The translations under genes and the position numbers were made by a program. From Deltaproteobacteria bacterium (GTDB lineage: Bacteria > Desulfobacterota > GWC2-55-46), in NCBI GenBank assembly GCA_019912665.1, contig JAIOIE010000018.1:560690-624689 (forward strand): 64,000 bases of DNA, given 5' to 3'. Positions 44,694-54,189 of the stretch are shown here, piece by piece; position 1 is the stretch's first letter; every line of letters starts with the position of its first letter. A model generated the notes under the pieces. The model had not been told where the DNA came from and searched no databases. It saw nothing but the letters and a program-made list of their open reading frames with translations.

Positions 44694-45301
44694 TAATCGG
44701 CCTCACGGGCGGCATAGCCACGGGCAAGAGCCTGGTCTCGGCGGAATTCAAGCGGCTCGGGGCAAGGGTCATAGACGCGGACGAGATTGCGCGCGAGGTG
44801 GTTGAGCCAGGGAAACCGGCCTACGGGGAAATAATAGAGGAGTTCGGAAGCTCAGTCCTTAACTCCGACGGCACTATCGACAGGAAGGCGCTCGCGGAGA
44901 GGGTCTTCTCCGATAAGGAGGCGCTTTCGAAGCTCAATAAAATCACACATCCGAGGATACGGGAGAGGATCCGTGAAGAGATAGCCGGGGCAGGGGAAGA
45001 CGAGCTAGTAGTCCTTGACGTGGCGCTTCTCATCGAGGGGCCATTGAAAGACGAGGTGGACAGGATAGTCGTGGTATACGCGGACGAGGAGAAGCAGATC
45101 GAGCGGCTCGAGAAAAGGAACGGCGCGTCAAGGGAGGATGCGCTCCGAAGGCTCGCATCCCAGATGCCGGTAAGGGAGAAGCTCAAATTCGCGGACTACG
45201 TGATAGACAATAACGGCGAAGTCGGGGAGACGCTCTCAAAGGCTCGGGAGCTGTTCGTGGAGTTCACAGGCGCCGCTAAAACCGGAAAAAAAGGCACTTG
45301 A
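44690..45301 (+). CDS. coaE: Dephospho-CoA kinase
   Basis: 203 residues from ATG 44690 (ATGA overlap with pgeF). Last step of CoA synthesis. P-loop GLTGGIATGKSLVS (about 4-17), DADEIAREVV, and the lid with RLASQMPVREK. Its TGA stop lies within the TTGACA of the putative rho promoter. Confidence 0.96.
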   Translation: MIIGLTGGIATGKSLVSAEFKRLGARVIDADEIAREVVEPGKPAYGEIIEEFGSSVLNSDGTIDRKALAERVFSDKEALSKLNKITHPRIRERIREEIAGAGEDELVVLDVALLIEGPLKDEVDRIVVVYADEEKQIERLEKRNGASREDALRRLASQMPVREKLKFADYVIDNNGEVGETLSKARELFVEFTGAAKTGKKGT

Positions 45302-45326
45302 CAGCCTATTTCGGCCGTGTTAAAGT
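45298..45326 (+). promoter_or_regulatory. Putative rho promoter
   Basis: TTGACA (45298-45303), 17-bp spacer, TAAAGT (45321-45326). The -35 box includes the coaE stop codon. Predicted leader about 170 nt before rho, as expected for an autogenously controlled rho transcript; no other feature is seen in 45327-45490. Confidence 0.5.
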
Positions 45327-45502
45327 GGAAATACCTTTCAAATATAGTTCAACATTGCTGCTGCCCTCAAAGCTACAATCCGAAAGATTTAAGCCCAGAG
45401 GAAAACAAACCCAATACATGACCCGCTTCAAAATCGCAAAAGGCCTGGAGTAAGACCGCTTACCCCTATTTCAATTTCACAACACCCCTCACAGGAGTAC
45501 GT

Positions 45503-46768
45503 ATGAACCTCAAGGAATTAAAGGAAAAAAAGATAAACGAGCTCACATCGCTCGCGAAGAAATATAACATAGAATCCGCGTCCAGCATGAGAAAGCAGGA
45601 CCTCATCTTCGCGCTCCTCCAGTCACAGAGCGAGCAGAACGGGATGATATACGGAGAGGGCGTGCTTGAAACGCTCCCGGACGGCTTCGGGTTTCTGCGC
45701 GCGCCGGACTACAACTACCTGCCCGGGCCGGACGACATATACGTCTCTCCATCGCAGATAAGGAGGTTCAACCTCCGGACCGGCGACATAGTCTCGGGCC
45801 AGATAAGGCCGCCCAAGGAGGGCGAGAGGTACTTCGCGCTCCTCAAGGTCGAGAAGGTGAACTACGAGGACCCCGAGGTCGCAAGGGACAAGATCCTCTT
45901 CGACAACCTTACGCCGCTCTATCCCCAGGAGAAGATCCACCTGGAATTGAAGAGCGAGACCAAAGGCGCTCCGAGCGACATATCGATGAGGATAATGGAC
46001 CTCTTCACTCCCATCGGAAAGGGGCAGAGGGGCCTCATAGTATCCCCGCCGAGGGCAGGCAAGACCATCCTCCTCCAGAAGATAGCCAACTCCATCACCA
46101 CGAACCACCCGGAAGTCGTCCTCCTCGTGCTCCTCATAGACGAGCGGCCCGAAGAGGTGACCGACATGCAGCGCTCGGTGAACGGCGAGGTCATAAGCTC
46201 GACCTTCGACGAGCCCGCGCAGAGGCACGTCCAGGTGGCCGAGATGATAATAGAGAAAGCAAAGAGGCTCGTCGAGCACCAGAAGGACGTCGTGATACTC
46301 CTTGACTCCATAACGAGGCTCGCGAGGGCCTATAACGCGGTCGTGCCGCCGAGCGGCAAGGTCCTCTCGGGCGGCGTCGACTCGAACGCGCTCCACAAGC
46401 CCAAGAGGTTCTTCGGGGCCGCGAGGAACATCGAGGAGGGTGGAAGCCTCACCATCATAGCGACGGCCCTCATAGACACCGGCAGCCGCATGGACGAGGT
46501 CATCTTCGAGGAGTTCAAGGGAACCGGCAACATGGAAATAGTCCTCGACAGGAAGCTCGCCGAGAGAAGGATATTCCCTGCCATAGACCTCAACAAGTCG
46601 GGCACGAGGAAGGAGGACCTCCTCCTTACGAAAGAGGCGCTCAACAGGATATGGATACTCCGGAAGGTGCTCCAGCCCTTGAACCCCATCGAGTCGATGG
46701 AGTTCCTGCTCGATAAGATCCAGAGCACGCCCAGCAACAAGGCCTTCCTCGATTCAATGAGCAGGTAG
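45503..46768 (+). CDS. rho: Transcription termination factor Rho
   Basis: 421 residues. Rho N-terminal domain ([18 protein letters not shown]), RNA-binding cold-shock-like domain ([20 protein letters not shown]), hexameric ATPase with Walker [13 protein letters not shown] (about 177-188), Walker [17 protein letters not shown]-loop region SIT-R and R-loop [28 protein letters not shown] before ATG 45503. A strong terminator follows. Confidence 0.97.
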   Translation: MNLKELKEKKINELTSLAKKYNIESASSMRKQDLIFALLQSQSEQNGMIYGEGVLETLPDGFGFLRAPDYNYLPGPDDIYVSPSQIRRFNLRTGDIVSGQIRPPKEGERYFALLKVEKVNYEDPEVARDKILFDNLTPLYPQEKIHLELKSETKGAPSDISMRIMDLFTPIGKGQRGLIVSPPRAGKTILLQKIANSITTNHPEVVLLVLLIDERPEEVTDMQRSVNGEVISSTFDEPAQRHVQVAEMIIEKAKRLVEHQKDVVILLDSITRLARAYNAVVPPSGKVLSGGVDSNALHKPKRFFGAARNIEEGGSLTIIATALIDTGSRMDEVIFEEFKGTGNMEIVLDRKLAERRIFPAIDLNKSGTRKEDLLLTKEALNRIWILRKVLQPLNPIESMEFLLDKIQSTPSNKAFLDSMSR

Positions 46769-46820
46769 GCAGTCCAATGAGGATAACCCGGGCTGCCCTC
46801 ACCTAAAAAAGAGGTAATCC

Positions 46821-46857
46821 AGGCCTGCCCGCGCCTTTTCGGGCGGGCCTTCCTTTT
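46821..46857 (+). terminator. Intrinsic terminator of rho
   Basis: AGGCCTGCCCG and CGGGCGGGCCT arms (one G-T), 8-nt loop, then TTCCTTTT. Confidence 0.8.
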
Positions 46858-46960
46858 GTGTTGAAATCCAGGCATATAGTTGCTAATATGTGCTATTACG
46901 CCCGGCCGGAAGGGTCTTTACCTAAAGGTTGCCGCTCCGGAGCTGTTGAATTAAATAAAA

Positions 46961-47102
46961 GGCAACCTCTAAAAATTGGAGTTTTTTCCCGCAATCAAGG
47001 AAGGCCGGGAATAAAAAGCGGAGCATATATGACAATATGTGAGCATTTTTATTCACGACCTGACGCAGAGTCCGGGGAAAAGATCAATTTTTAGAGATTG
47101 CC
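46961..47102 (+). repeat. Repeat family A, copy 3
   Basis: 142 bp, ends GGCAACCTCTAAAAATTGG and CAATTTTTAGAGATTGCC. It is the closest to copy 1. It lies between the rho terminator and rpmE; the remaining sequence 46858-46960 and 47103-47150 shows no gene. Confidence 0.85.
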
Positions 47103-47166
47103 AAAAATCATTTGCTCGCCAGCACATCGAAAGAGATGGAAGCGAGGCATTTTCAGGAGGAAAGAG

Positions 47167-47379
47167 ATGAAAGAGGCAATACACCCCGCGTACAACGAGA
47201 CAAAGATACACTGCGCATGCGGGAACGTGGTCGCGACCGGCTCGACGAAGAAGGACATATCCGTCGAGATATGCTCCAACTGCCACCCCTTCTACACCGG
47301 GGAGCAGAAATTCCTCGATACCGCCGGGAAGATCGAAAAGTTCAGGAAGAAGTACCAGAAGCACGCGAAACAGGCCTGA
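47167..47379 (+). CDS. rpmE: Ribosomal protein L31 (zinc form)
   Basis: 70 residues from ATG 47167 with CAGGAGGAAAG upstream. The Cys pairs C16-x-C18 and C36-x-x-C39 form the zinc site of the C+ type L31; [14 protein letters not shown] is the family signature. Expected place after rho. Confidence 0.96.
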   Translation: MKEAIHPAYNETKIHCACGNVVATGSTKKDISVEICSNCHPFYTGEQKFLDTAGKIEKFRKKYQKHAKQA

Positions 47380-47392
47380 GCCCGGAGGCCCG

Positions 47393-48079
47393 GTGAAGGT
47401 TATCCTCCTCAGGCACACGCCGGAGCCGGAGAAGACCGTCGCCATGGCGGCCCGGCTCTGCTATTCGGATTCGGGCATCCGTGAGATCGAGGAGAAGGTC
47501 TCGGGGATCTCCATCGAGAAGTTCCTCGGGAAGATCCTCAAGATGGGGCACCTTTCGGTCCTTGAGCACGCCTCTTTCACCTTCGGCATAGAAGGCATCT
47601 CAAGGGCCACGTCTCACCAGCTCGTGCGCCACAGGCTCGCCTCCTATTCCCAGCAAAGCCAGAGATACGTGACCGCCTCCGCCCCGGAGTACGCGGTGCC
47701 GCCGACCATTGCCGTTGACCCGGAAAAGAAAAAACTCTTCGAGGCTGCAGTAAAACGGGCCTATAGGGATTACAAAAGGCTGGTCGACGCGGGAATCCCG
47801 GCTGAGGACGCGAGGTACCTTCTCCCGAACGCCGCCTGCACCAAGATAATCGTCACAATGAACGCAAGGGAGCTACTGCACTTCTTCAGCCTCCGCTGCT
47901 GCGAAAGGGCCCAATGGGAGATCCGCGAGATGGCCGTTGAGATGCTCCGGTGCGTGAAGAACGTCGCCCCGTTCATATTCAGGGACTCCGGCCCGTCCTG
48001 CGTAAGAGGCAAATGCTCCGAGGGCGAGATGACCTGCGGCAAACCAAAAGAGACCAGGGAACGGTTCAAGAGCCTGTAG
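47393..48079 (+). CDS. thyX: FAD-dependent thymidylate synthase
   Basis: 228 residues, GTG start at 47393. It methylates dUMP with methylene-THF using FAD and NAD(P)H. The ThyX motif RHRLASYSQQSQRY (about 79-92) matches RHRxxSxxxxSxR; ARYLLPNAACTKIIVTMNAR follows. 13 bp after rpmE. Its presence suggests no ThyA is needed. Confidence 0.96.
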   Translation: MKVILLRHTPEPEKTVAMAARLCYSDSGIREIEEKVSGISIEKFLGKILKMGHLSVLEHASFTFGIEGISRATSHQLVRHRLASYSQQSQRYVTASAPEYAVPPTIAVDPEKKKLFEAAVKRAYRDYKRLVDAGIPAEDARYLLPNAACTKIIVTMNARELLHFFSLRCCERAQWEIREMAVEMLRCVKNVAPFIFRDSGPSCVRGKCSEGEMTCGKPKETRERFKSL

Positions 48080-48157
48080 CCCGGTACCGCGCTTCCATCT
48101 ACCGCACTCGACATTGATGCGATAGGCGACAAGGGCGCGGACGAGCAATAATTCACA

Positions 48158-48303
48158 GGGTTCCTCTGAAAAATCAGATATTTTTCCCGAGGTCGAGGCA
48201 GGGCGAAAATAAAAAGCGGAGCATATATGATGCTAATATGTGAGCATTTTTATTTTCGCCCTAACGAAGAGATCGGGGAAAAGAGCAATTTTTAGAGGAA
48301 CCC
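48158..48303 (+). repeat. Repeat family A, copy 4, fused to prfA start
   Basis: 146 bp. Outer ends are GGGTTCCTCT and AGAGGAACCC instead of GGCAACC/GGTTGCC in the other copies: both ends changed so pairing is kept. Centre AAGCGGAGCATATATGATG then ATATGTGAGCATTTTTATT is conserved. The last base abuts the prfA ATG, and AGAGG of the repeat is the Shine-Dalgarno. Confidence 0.85.
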
Positions 48304-49377
48304 ATGATTGAGAAAAGACTCGAAGACATAGAAGCCCGGCACGCCGAGCTTTCCGATATGCTGGCCCTTCCGGAGGTGGCCGGAAACCCCGAGGTCTATC
48401 AGAAATACGCCAGGGAACAGGCCGGGATCCACGACATAGTCGAGGCGTATAAAGAATTAAAAAGACTCGACCGCGAAATCGCGGAGAACAGGCAGATACT
48501 CGAAGGCAAGGACGCGGAGCTTAGAGAGCTTGCCAAGGAGGAGATCCCCCTTCTACAGAACAGGAGAGACGAGGTCTCAAGGGCCATAAAGATAATGCTC
48601 CTCCCGAAGGACCCGAATGACGAGAAGGGCATCATAATCGAGATAAGGGCCGGAGCGGGCGGGGAGGAATCGTCCCTTTTCGCCGGAGAACTATTCAGGA
48701 TGTATACCCGATACGCCGAGCGCCTGGGCTGGAAGGTCGAGGTTATGAGCTCAAGCCCCACCGGCCTTAACGGCCTTAAGGAAGTCATAGCCTCGATCGA
48801 GGGCAAGGGCGCGTACTCGCGATTCAAGTACGAGAGCGGCGTACACCGCGTCCAGAGGGTCCCGGAGACCGAGGCTTCCGGGAGGAGGCACACCTCGACA
48901 GTGACCGTAGCGGTCATGCCGGAGGCCGAGGACGTCGAGGTCGATATACGCATGGACGACATAAGGGTCGATACCTACAGGTCGGGCGGGCACGGAGGCC
49001 AGAACGTCAACAAGGTCGAGACGGCCGTCCGAATGACCCACATCCCCACGGGCGTAGTCGTCGCCTGCCAGGAGGAGAAGAGCCAGCACAAGAACCGGGA
49101 AAAGGCCTTCAAGGTGCTGAAGGCCCGGATACTCGACATGAAGATACAGGAGCAGCAGAAAAAGATCGCCGCGGACAGGAAAAACCAGGTCGGCACCGGC
49201 GACAGGAGCGAGAAGATACGGACCTACAACTTCCCGCAGAACAGGGTCACTGACCACAGGATAGGCCTTACGCTACACAGGCTAACAGAGGTCATGGAGG
49301 GCGACCTCGACGAGCTTACGGACAGCCTCATAGGCTATTACCAGACCGAGGCCTTGAAGGAGCAGGGAGCGGCCTGA
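48304..49377 (+). CDS. prfA: Peptide chain release factor 1
   Basis: 357 residues. N-terminal coiled domain 1, codon-recognition tripeptide PxT as P-E-T in [14 protein letters not shown], and the GGQ loop [16 protein letters not shown] (about 228-243). It reads UAA/UAG. The only ribosome-binding sequence, AGAGG, belongs to the end of repeat A4. Followed after 3 bp by the AT-rich gene at 49381. Confidence 0.97.
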   Translation: MIEKRLEDIEARHAELSDMLALPEVAGNPEVYQKYAREQAGIHDIVEAYKELKRLDREIAENRQILEGKDAELRELAKEEIPLLQNRRDEVSRAIKIMLLPKDPNDEKGIIIEIRAGAGGEESSLFAGELFRMYTRYAERLGWKVEVMSSSPTGLNGLKEVIASIEGKGAYSRFKYESGVHRVQRVPETEASGRRHTSTVTVAVMPEAEDVEVDIRMDDIRVDTYRSGGHGGQNVNKVETAVRMTHIPTGVVVACQEEKSQHKNREKAFKVLKARILDMKIQEQQKKIAADRKNQVGTGDRSEKIRTYNFPQNRVTDHRIGLTLHRLTEVMEGDLDELTDSLIGYYQTEALKEQGAA

Positions 49378-49380
49378 CAT

Positions 49381-50172
49381 ATGAAACTAAACATCAATGC
49401 TATTCAAACGAATACAGGAATCATTGGCTATTTCGACGTGCTTGGTTATGAATCTTTTCTGGAAAATAATTCCTCAGAGGATGGAATAAAAAATGTTTTA
49501 AAAACCATTAGTACAATCGACGAAAACACTATCGAAGACTTTATTAGTGCTTTTAAGAGTGTATCTATTTTTTCAGATCTTAAACGTATATTTGTCGAAG
49601 AATTTGAAACACGTATCTTCTCAGACACAATAATAGTATTTGCAAGGTATAAAGAGAATGAAGAAAATGAATTGAAATTGCTCCGATGGTTTCTTTTTAT
49701 AATTTTCGGAGAAATGCTTTATTCCAAAATGTTTGAATTCGGCTTGCCTGTCCGAGGTGCAATTGGTTTTGGAAAGTACAGCAGTGTAGAATATTGTTTC
49801 GCTGGAAGACCTATTATAGAAACCTATAAGCAAGCAAGAGAGCTTGATTTATCTGCTTGTGTGTTTATTGAGTCAGCCGAAAAGGAATTTGATAGCCTGA
49901 GCCCCCTTTCAAGTATTTTTGCCGATTTCTTCAAAGAGATCCTTCCAAAATATTCGGTGCCCTTAAAAAATTCGCAAACAAAAAATCTTTATACCTTACT
50001 TAAAGCGAGAACAAATCAAAACACTTCTCTCGAAATCAAAGAACAGGTAAAAGAAAGCTTCAAAAAACACAAAAAAAGTATTACATTACGCGAAGAATCG
50101 AAAATCACAAATACGACTGATTTTTTTAATTTTCTAAATCTAAGAAAACAATACAACCAAATCAATGGATAA
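49381..50172 (+). CDS. AT-rich protein with class III nucleotide cyclase-like pattern
   Basis: 263 residues, not a named family to me. Motifs follow the class III cyclase/palm order: [12 protein letters not shown] (Asp19, like the first metal Asp), [11 protein letters not shown] (Ser81-Asp82, like the second), [12 protein letters not shown] (122-133, like the RxGIxxGxV strand) and [15 protein letters not shown] (142-156, like the GxxVNxAARL helix). The C-terminal 90 residues are Lys-rich and polar. Base composition is far more AT-rich than its neighbours. It sits 3 bp after prfA and overlaps murA by 8 bp, where related genomes have prmC. Probably transferred; nucleotide cyclase activity is inference. 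Confidence 0.5.
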   Translation: MKLNINAIQTNTGIIGYFDVLGYESFLENNSSEDGIKNVLKTISTIDENTIEDFISAFKSVSIFSDLKRIFVEEFETRIFSDTIIVFARYKENEENELKLLRWFLFIIFGEMLYSKMFEFGLPVRGAIGFGKYSSVEYCFAGRPIIETYKQARELDLSACVFIESAEKEFDSLSPLSSIFADFFKEILPKYSVPLKNSQTKNLYTLLKARTNQNTSLEIKEQVKESFKKHKKSITLREESKITNTTDFFNFLNLRKQYNQING

Positions 50173-51469
50173 GATACTCATCCGGGGCGGGAGGCGCCTC
50201 GTAGGGGAAGTTACCGTCGGCGGGGCAAAGAACGCGGTTTTGCCGCTCATGGCGGCATCGCTTCTCGTAGACGGCTGGATGACGATAACGAACGTCCCGA
50301 GGCTACGGGATATAGACACCTTCAAGGTGCTCCTTGCCCACCTGGGCTCCGAGATAACCGAGGACGACGGGAACCGGACTTTAAGGATACGGACCAGGGA
50401 CGTGGCCGTCCCCGAAGCCCCCTATGAGCTAGTAAAGACGATGCGGGCCGCAGTCCTCGTCCTCGGGCCGCTTGTCGCCCGGTTCAAGAGGGCCAGGGTG
50501 TCGCTCCCCGGCGGGTGCGCCATAGGGGCAAGGCCCATAGACCTTCATCTCAAGGGCCTTAAGGCCATGGGCGCGGAAGTCGAGATAGAGCACGGATACG
50601 TGACCGTCTCCGCCGAGAGGCTCAGGGGGGCCAAGGTCTACATGGATACCGTGACCGTCACCGGCACCGAGAACCTCATGCTCGCGGCTGTCCACGCGGA
50701 CGGAACGACCATATTGGAAAACGCCGCGCTTGAGCCAGAGGTCGTATGCCTTGCCGACGCGCTTAACGCCATGGGCGCGAGGATAACCGGGGCCGGGACA
50801 GACACGATTAAAATTGAAGGGGTCGAAAAGCTAAACCCCATAGAGACGAGGGTCATACCCGACAGGATAGAGGCAGGGACCTTCATGGTGGCCGCCGCCA
50901 TGACAAAGGGCAACGTCCTCATAAAGGACTGCCCGCACGAGCACCTCCATGCCCTGAACCTGAAGCTCAAGGACGCGGGCACGGAGATAATCCAGGAGGA
51001 CGGGGGCGTAAGGGTCATAGGCGACATACCCATAAGGAGCGTGGACGTAAAGACCCTCCCCTACCCCGGCTTTCCGACCGACATGCAGGCCCAGGTCATG
51101 GCCATGATGACGGTAGCGAGCGGGCTATCGGTAATAACGGAGACGGTATTCGAAAACAGGTTCATGCACGTGGGCGAGCTTAAGAGAATGGGCGCGGACA
51201 TAACCATAGACGGCAGGAGCGCGGTCGTGAAGGGCGTAAGGAGACTTAGCGGAGCGCCTCTCATGGCCACCGACCTACGCGCGAGCGCCTCCCTCATATT
51301 AGCCGGTCTCGTGGCAGAGGGCCTTACCGAGGTATCGAGGATATACCACCTGGACCGCGGGTACGAAAAGATAGAAGAGAAGCTTAAGGCCCTGGGGGCG
51401 GACATAGAGCGGGTAAAAAACAGGGAGACCGCAGCCAAGGCCTCGAAATACGCAAAGGCGGAGGCGTGA
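50165..51469 (+). CDS. murA: UDP-N-acetylglucosamine 1-carboxyvinyltransferase
   Basis: 434 residues. First committed step of peptidoglycan synthesis. N-terminal [17 protein letters not shown], the fosfomycin-target Cys in [17 protein letters not shown] (about residue 117), [11 protein letters not shown], and the C-terminal [16 protein letters not shown]. Its ATG lies 8 bp inside the preceding AT-rich gene and has no strong Shine-Dalgarno, so coupling is likely. Confidence 0.96.
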   Translation: MDKILIRGGRRLVGEVTVGGAKNAVLPLMAASLLVDGWMTITNVPRLRDIDTFKVLLAHLGSEITEDDGNRTLRIRTRDVAVPEAPYELVKTMRAAVLVLGPLVARFKRARVSLPGGCAIGARPIDLHLKGLKAMGAEVEIEHGYVTVSAERLRGAKVYMDTVTVTGTENLMLAAVHADGTTILENAALEPEVVCLADALNAMGARITGAGTDTIKIEGVEKLNPIETRVIPDRIEAGTFMVAAAMTKGNVLIKDCPHEHLHALNLKLKDAGTEIIQEDGGVRVIGDIPIRSVDVKTLPYPGFPTDMQAQVMAMMTVASGLSVITETVFENRFMHVGELKRMGADITIDGRSAVVKGVRRLSGAPLMATDLRASASLILAGLVAEGLTEVSRIYHLDRGYEKIEEKLKALGADIERVKNRETAAKASKYAKAEA

Positions 51470-52143
51470 TGCCGGGCCGGGACGTCCTTACCATAGCGCT
51501 CCCCAAGGGGCGGATACTCAAAGAGGCGGCCTCGCTCTTCAAGGCCGCGGGGGTGGACATTACTCCCGTGATGCAGGACGACCGCAGGCTCATCTTCGAG
51601 GACATAGCAGACGGCCTCAGGTTCATGGTCATAAGGAGCCAGGACGTGCCTACGTATGTCGAGTACGGGGCCGCGGACATAGGCATAGCCGGAAAAGACG
51701 TGCTCCTCGAGCAGGCAAAGGACCTCTACGAGCCGCTCGATTTGAACATCGGCGTATGCAGGATGATGGTCGCCGAGCCTGTCGAGCTCTCGGCCAGGGA
51801 CAACCCGAGGCAGTGGACCCACATAAGGGTCGCGACCAAATACCCAAATATCACGCTCAACCACTTTCTCGGGAAGGGCATACAGGTCGACATAATAAAG
51901 CTCTACGGCTCCATAGAGCTTGCGCCGCTCCTCGGCCTCTCCGAAAGAATAGTGGACCTCGTCCAGACAGGCGAAACCCTCAGAAAAAACGGCCTCACCG
52001 AGGTCGAGCACATAATGCACATCTCATCGAAGCTCGTCTGCAACAGGGCGAGCCTTAAGACCAAGCCCAGGCGCGTAAAGGAGCTCGTTGACGCGCTCGG
52101 GAGGTCGGTTGCCCAAAGCGGACAGGCCGCCGTAAAGTCATGA
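51469..52143 (+). CDS. hisG: ATP phosphoribosyltransferase, short catalytic form
   Basis: 224 residues from ATG 51469 (GGAGG 4 nt before; GTG 51466 is an alternative). First step of histidine synthesis. IALPKGRILKEAASLF at the N-terminus, GIAGKDVLLE, and the PRPP-binding loop GLSERIVDLVQTGETLRKNG. It lacks the C-terminal regulatory ACT-like domain, so it should need HisZ, which is not in the window. TGATG overlap with murA, 4-bp overlap with hisD. Confidence 0.95.
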   Translation: MPGRDVLTIALPKGRILKEAASLFKAAGVDITPVMQDDRRLIFEDIADGLRFMVIRSQDVPTYVEYGAADIGIAGKDVLLEQAKDLYEPLDLNIGVCRMMVAEPVELSARDNPRQWTHIRVATKYPNITLNHFLGKGIQVDIIKLYGSIELAPLLGLSERIVDLVQTGETLRKNGLTEVEHIMHISSKLVCNRASLKTKPRRVKELVDALGRSVAQSGQAAVKS

Positions 52144-53597
52144 AGATAATATCTTCCAGCGACAAGGGATTCAAGGCGCTCCTCGCCTCTATAATGAAGC
52201 GCGGGGACGAGGACACCTCCGCTGTAGAGGCCGCGGTAAAGGATATAATCGCATCTGTAAGAGGACGCGGCGACAAGTCCCTCATAGAATATACCAAGAG
52301 GTTCGACAGGGCCGACATCGGCGGGAGGATAGAGGTCTCCAGGGCCGAGATAAAAAAGGCGGCCCGGTCCGTACCCAAAAAAGAGCTCGAACTCCTTGAG
52401 CTTGCCGCCTCGCGCATAAAGGCCTTTCACGAGCTCCAGAAAGAAAATTCGTGGTTTACGACGAACCCCGATGGGACCATACTGGGCTCAAGGGTAGCGC
52501 CCCTTGAGCACGTAGGCATATACGTGCCCGGCGGCAAAGCGGCTTATCCTTCGACGGTCCTCATGAACGCCATACCCGCGCGGGTCGCCGGGGTGGGCGA
52601 GGTCGTCATGACCACACCCCCTGGAAAGGACGGGATAAACCCGCTCGTCCTTGCGGCAGCCGATATAGCCGGGGTAGACAGGGTCTTCAGGGCCGGCGGG
52701 GCGCAGGCCATAGCCGCCCTCGCCTACGGCACGGAGACGGTGCCGAAGGTCGATAAGATTACCGGCCCGGGGAACATATACGTCGCCACGGCAAAAAGGC
52801 TCGTCTTCGGCGCGGTCGATATCGACATGATCGCCGGGCCGAGCGAGATACTTATCATTAACGACGGAGGCGGGGACCCGTCCTGGATCGCAATGGACCT
52901 CCTCTCGCAGGCGGAGCACGACGAGCTCGCATCGTCCATACTCGTCACAACCTCGCGCCGGATGGCAAAGGCGGTATCGGACGAGGTAGGCAAAGAGCTT
53001 AAGAAGCTCAAGAGGAAAGAGATAGCGCGGGCCTCGATAGAGCGCTACGGCGTCATAATAATCGCAAAAGGCCTTTCCGAGGCTGCGGAGATATCTAACG
53101 GCATTGCGCCCGAGCACCTGGAGCTTTTCGTCGAGCGGCCTTTCGAGCTACTCGGCTCCATAAAAAACGCGGGCGCGGTATTCCTCGGTTCGTACACGCC
53201 GGAAGCCGCCGGAGACTATATGGCAGGCCCGAACCACACGCTCCCCACCGGCGGCACGGCCCGCTTCTCATCCCCCCTCGGGGTGTACGATTTCGTAAAG
53301 AGGATGAGCGTTGTAAGCTTTTCGCGCTCTTCCTTCGGTAAGCTCGGGGCGAGCGTGAAGAGGTTCGCGGACCTCGAAGGCCTCGAGGCCCACGGCAGAA
53401 GCGCGGCAATGAGGCTTAAAGTAAGATCGAAATTGAAGTCACTCCCCCGACCCCTCTTTCGAAAAGAGGGAGGCAGCACCGGCTGTGCTTCGACCCTGGC
53501 CGGGGCATTAATCAAATTCGGAGATCCCCATGGCCCGCAAGGCAAAGATAGCAAGGAAGACGAAGGAGACCGACATAACCGTCGAGGTGAACCTTGA
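52140..53597 (+). CDS. hisD: Histidinol dehydrogenase with extended C-terminus
   Basis: 485 residues against about 430 usual. Oxidises histidinol to histidine with NAD+. YVPGGKAAYPSTVLMNAIPA, GPGNIYVATAKR and AGPSEILII are present; catalytic His/Glu lie in NGIAPEHLELF. The family part ends near residue 431 (AMRLKVRSK); the last 54 residues are encoded by a CCCCTCTTTCGAAAAGAGGG hairpin and by the first 68 bp of hisB in another frame. The tail is probably not functional. Confidence 0.93.
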   Translation: MKIISSSDKGFKALLASIMKRGDEDTSAVEAAVKDIIASVRGRGDKSLIEYTKRFDRADIGGRIEVSRAEIKKAARSVPKKELELLELAASRIKAFHELQKENSWFTTNPDGTILGSRVAPLEHVGIYVPGGKAAYPSTVLMNAIPARVAGVGEVVMTTPPGKDGINPLVLAAADIAGVDRVFRAGGAQAIAALAYGTETVPKVDKITGPGNIYVATAKRLVFGAVDIDMIAGPSEILIINDGGGDPSWIAMDLLSQAEHDELASSILVTTSRRMAKAVSDEVGKELKKLKRKEIARASIERYGVIIIAKGLSEAAEISNGIAPEHLELFVERPFELLGSIKNAGAVFLGSYTPEAAGDYMAGPNHTLPTGGTARFSSPLGVYDFVKRMSVVSFSRSSFGKLGASVKRFADLEGLEAHGRSAAMRLKVRSKLKSLPRPLFRKEGGSTGCASTLAGALIKFGDPHGPQGKDSKEDEGDRHNRRGEP

Positions 53598-54156
53598 CGG
53601 CTCGGGAAGGGCGGATGTAAAGACCCCGCTCCCGTTCTTCGACCACATGCTCTCGAACATGGCGAGGCACGGCCTCCTGGACCTCAAGGTCCGGGCAAAG
53701 GGCGACATAGAGGTCGACTTCCATCACACGGTCGAGGACGTGGGCATAACCCTCGGCGAGGCCGTAAAGAAGGCCCTCGGGAAGAACGCCGGGATAAGGA
53801 GGTGCGCCTCCGCGACCGTGCCCATGATGGACTCGCTCTCGACAGTGGTGCTGGACGCAAGCAACAGGCCGTACTTCAAATTCAATCAGACGAAGGCCTC
53901 TTTCGCGGTCAGTGGGGTCTACTCCTCCGTAAAGGGCCATACCGTCGAGAAGACGTTCGATATCGGCCTCATGAAGGAGTTCATGAAGGCCCTCTCGAAC
54001 AGCGCCGGGCTCGACCTCCACATAACCCTCCACTACGGGGAGGACATCCACCACGCCATCGAGTCCGTGTACAAGGCCCTGGGCAGGGCGCTCGGCGCGG
54101 CGATCGCCATAGACCCCAGGATAAAAGGGGTGCTCTCTACGAAGGGCAAACTCTGA
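53530..54156 (+). CDS. hisB: Imidazoleglycerol-phosphate dehydratase
   Basis: 208 residues, monofunctional HisB. Mn-site motifs are FFDHMLSNMARHG, DFHHTVEDVGITLG and HHAIESVYKALGRAL. GAG before the ATG gives only a modest RBS (CGGAGATCCCC). It starts inside the extended hisD reading frame. Confidence 0.95.
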   Translation: MARKAKIARKTKETDITVEVNLDGSGRADVKTPLPFFDHMLSNMARHGLLDLKVRAKGDIEVDFHHTVEDVGITLGEAVKKALGKNAGIRRCASATVPMMDSLSTVVLDASNRPYFKFNQTKASFAVSGVYSSVKGHTVEKTFDIGLMKEFMKALSNSAGLDLHITLHYGEDIHHAIESVYKALGRALGAAIAIDPRIKGVLSTKGKL

Positions 54157-54189
54157 GGGCGCCTTTCGCGTTCCTAATCAGATTCGGCT

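Noticed and set aside
49381..50172. prmC (HemK) itself
   Set aside because: There is no SAM-binding motif and no NPPY; the visible motifs fit a cyclase-like fold instead.
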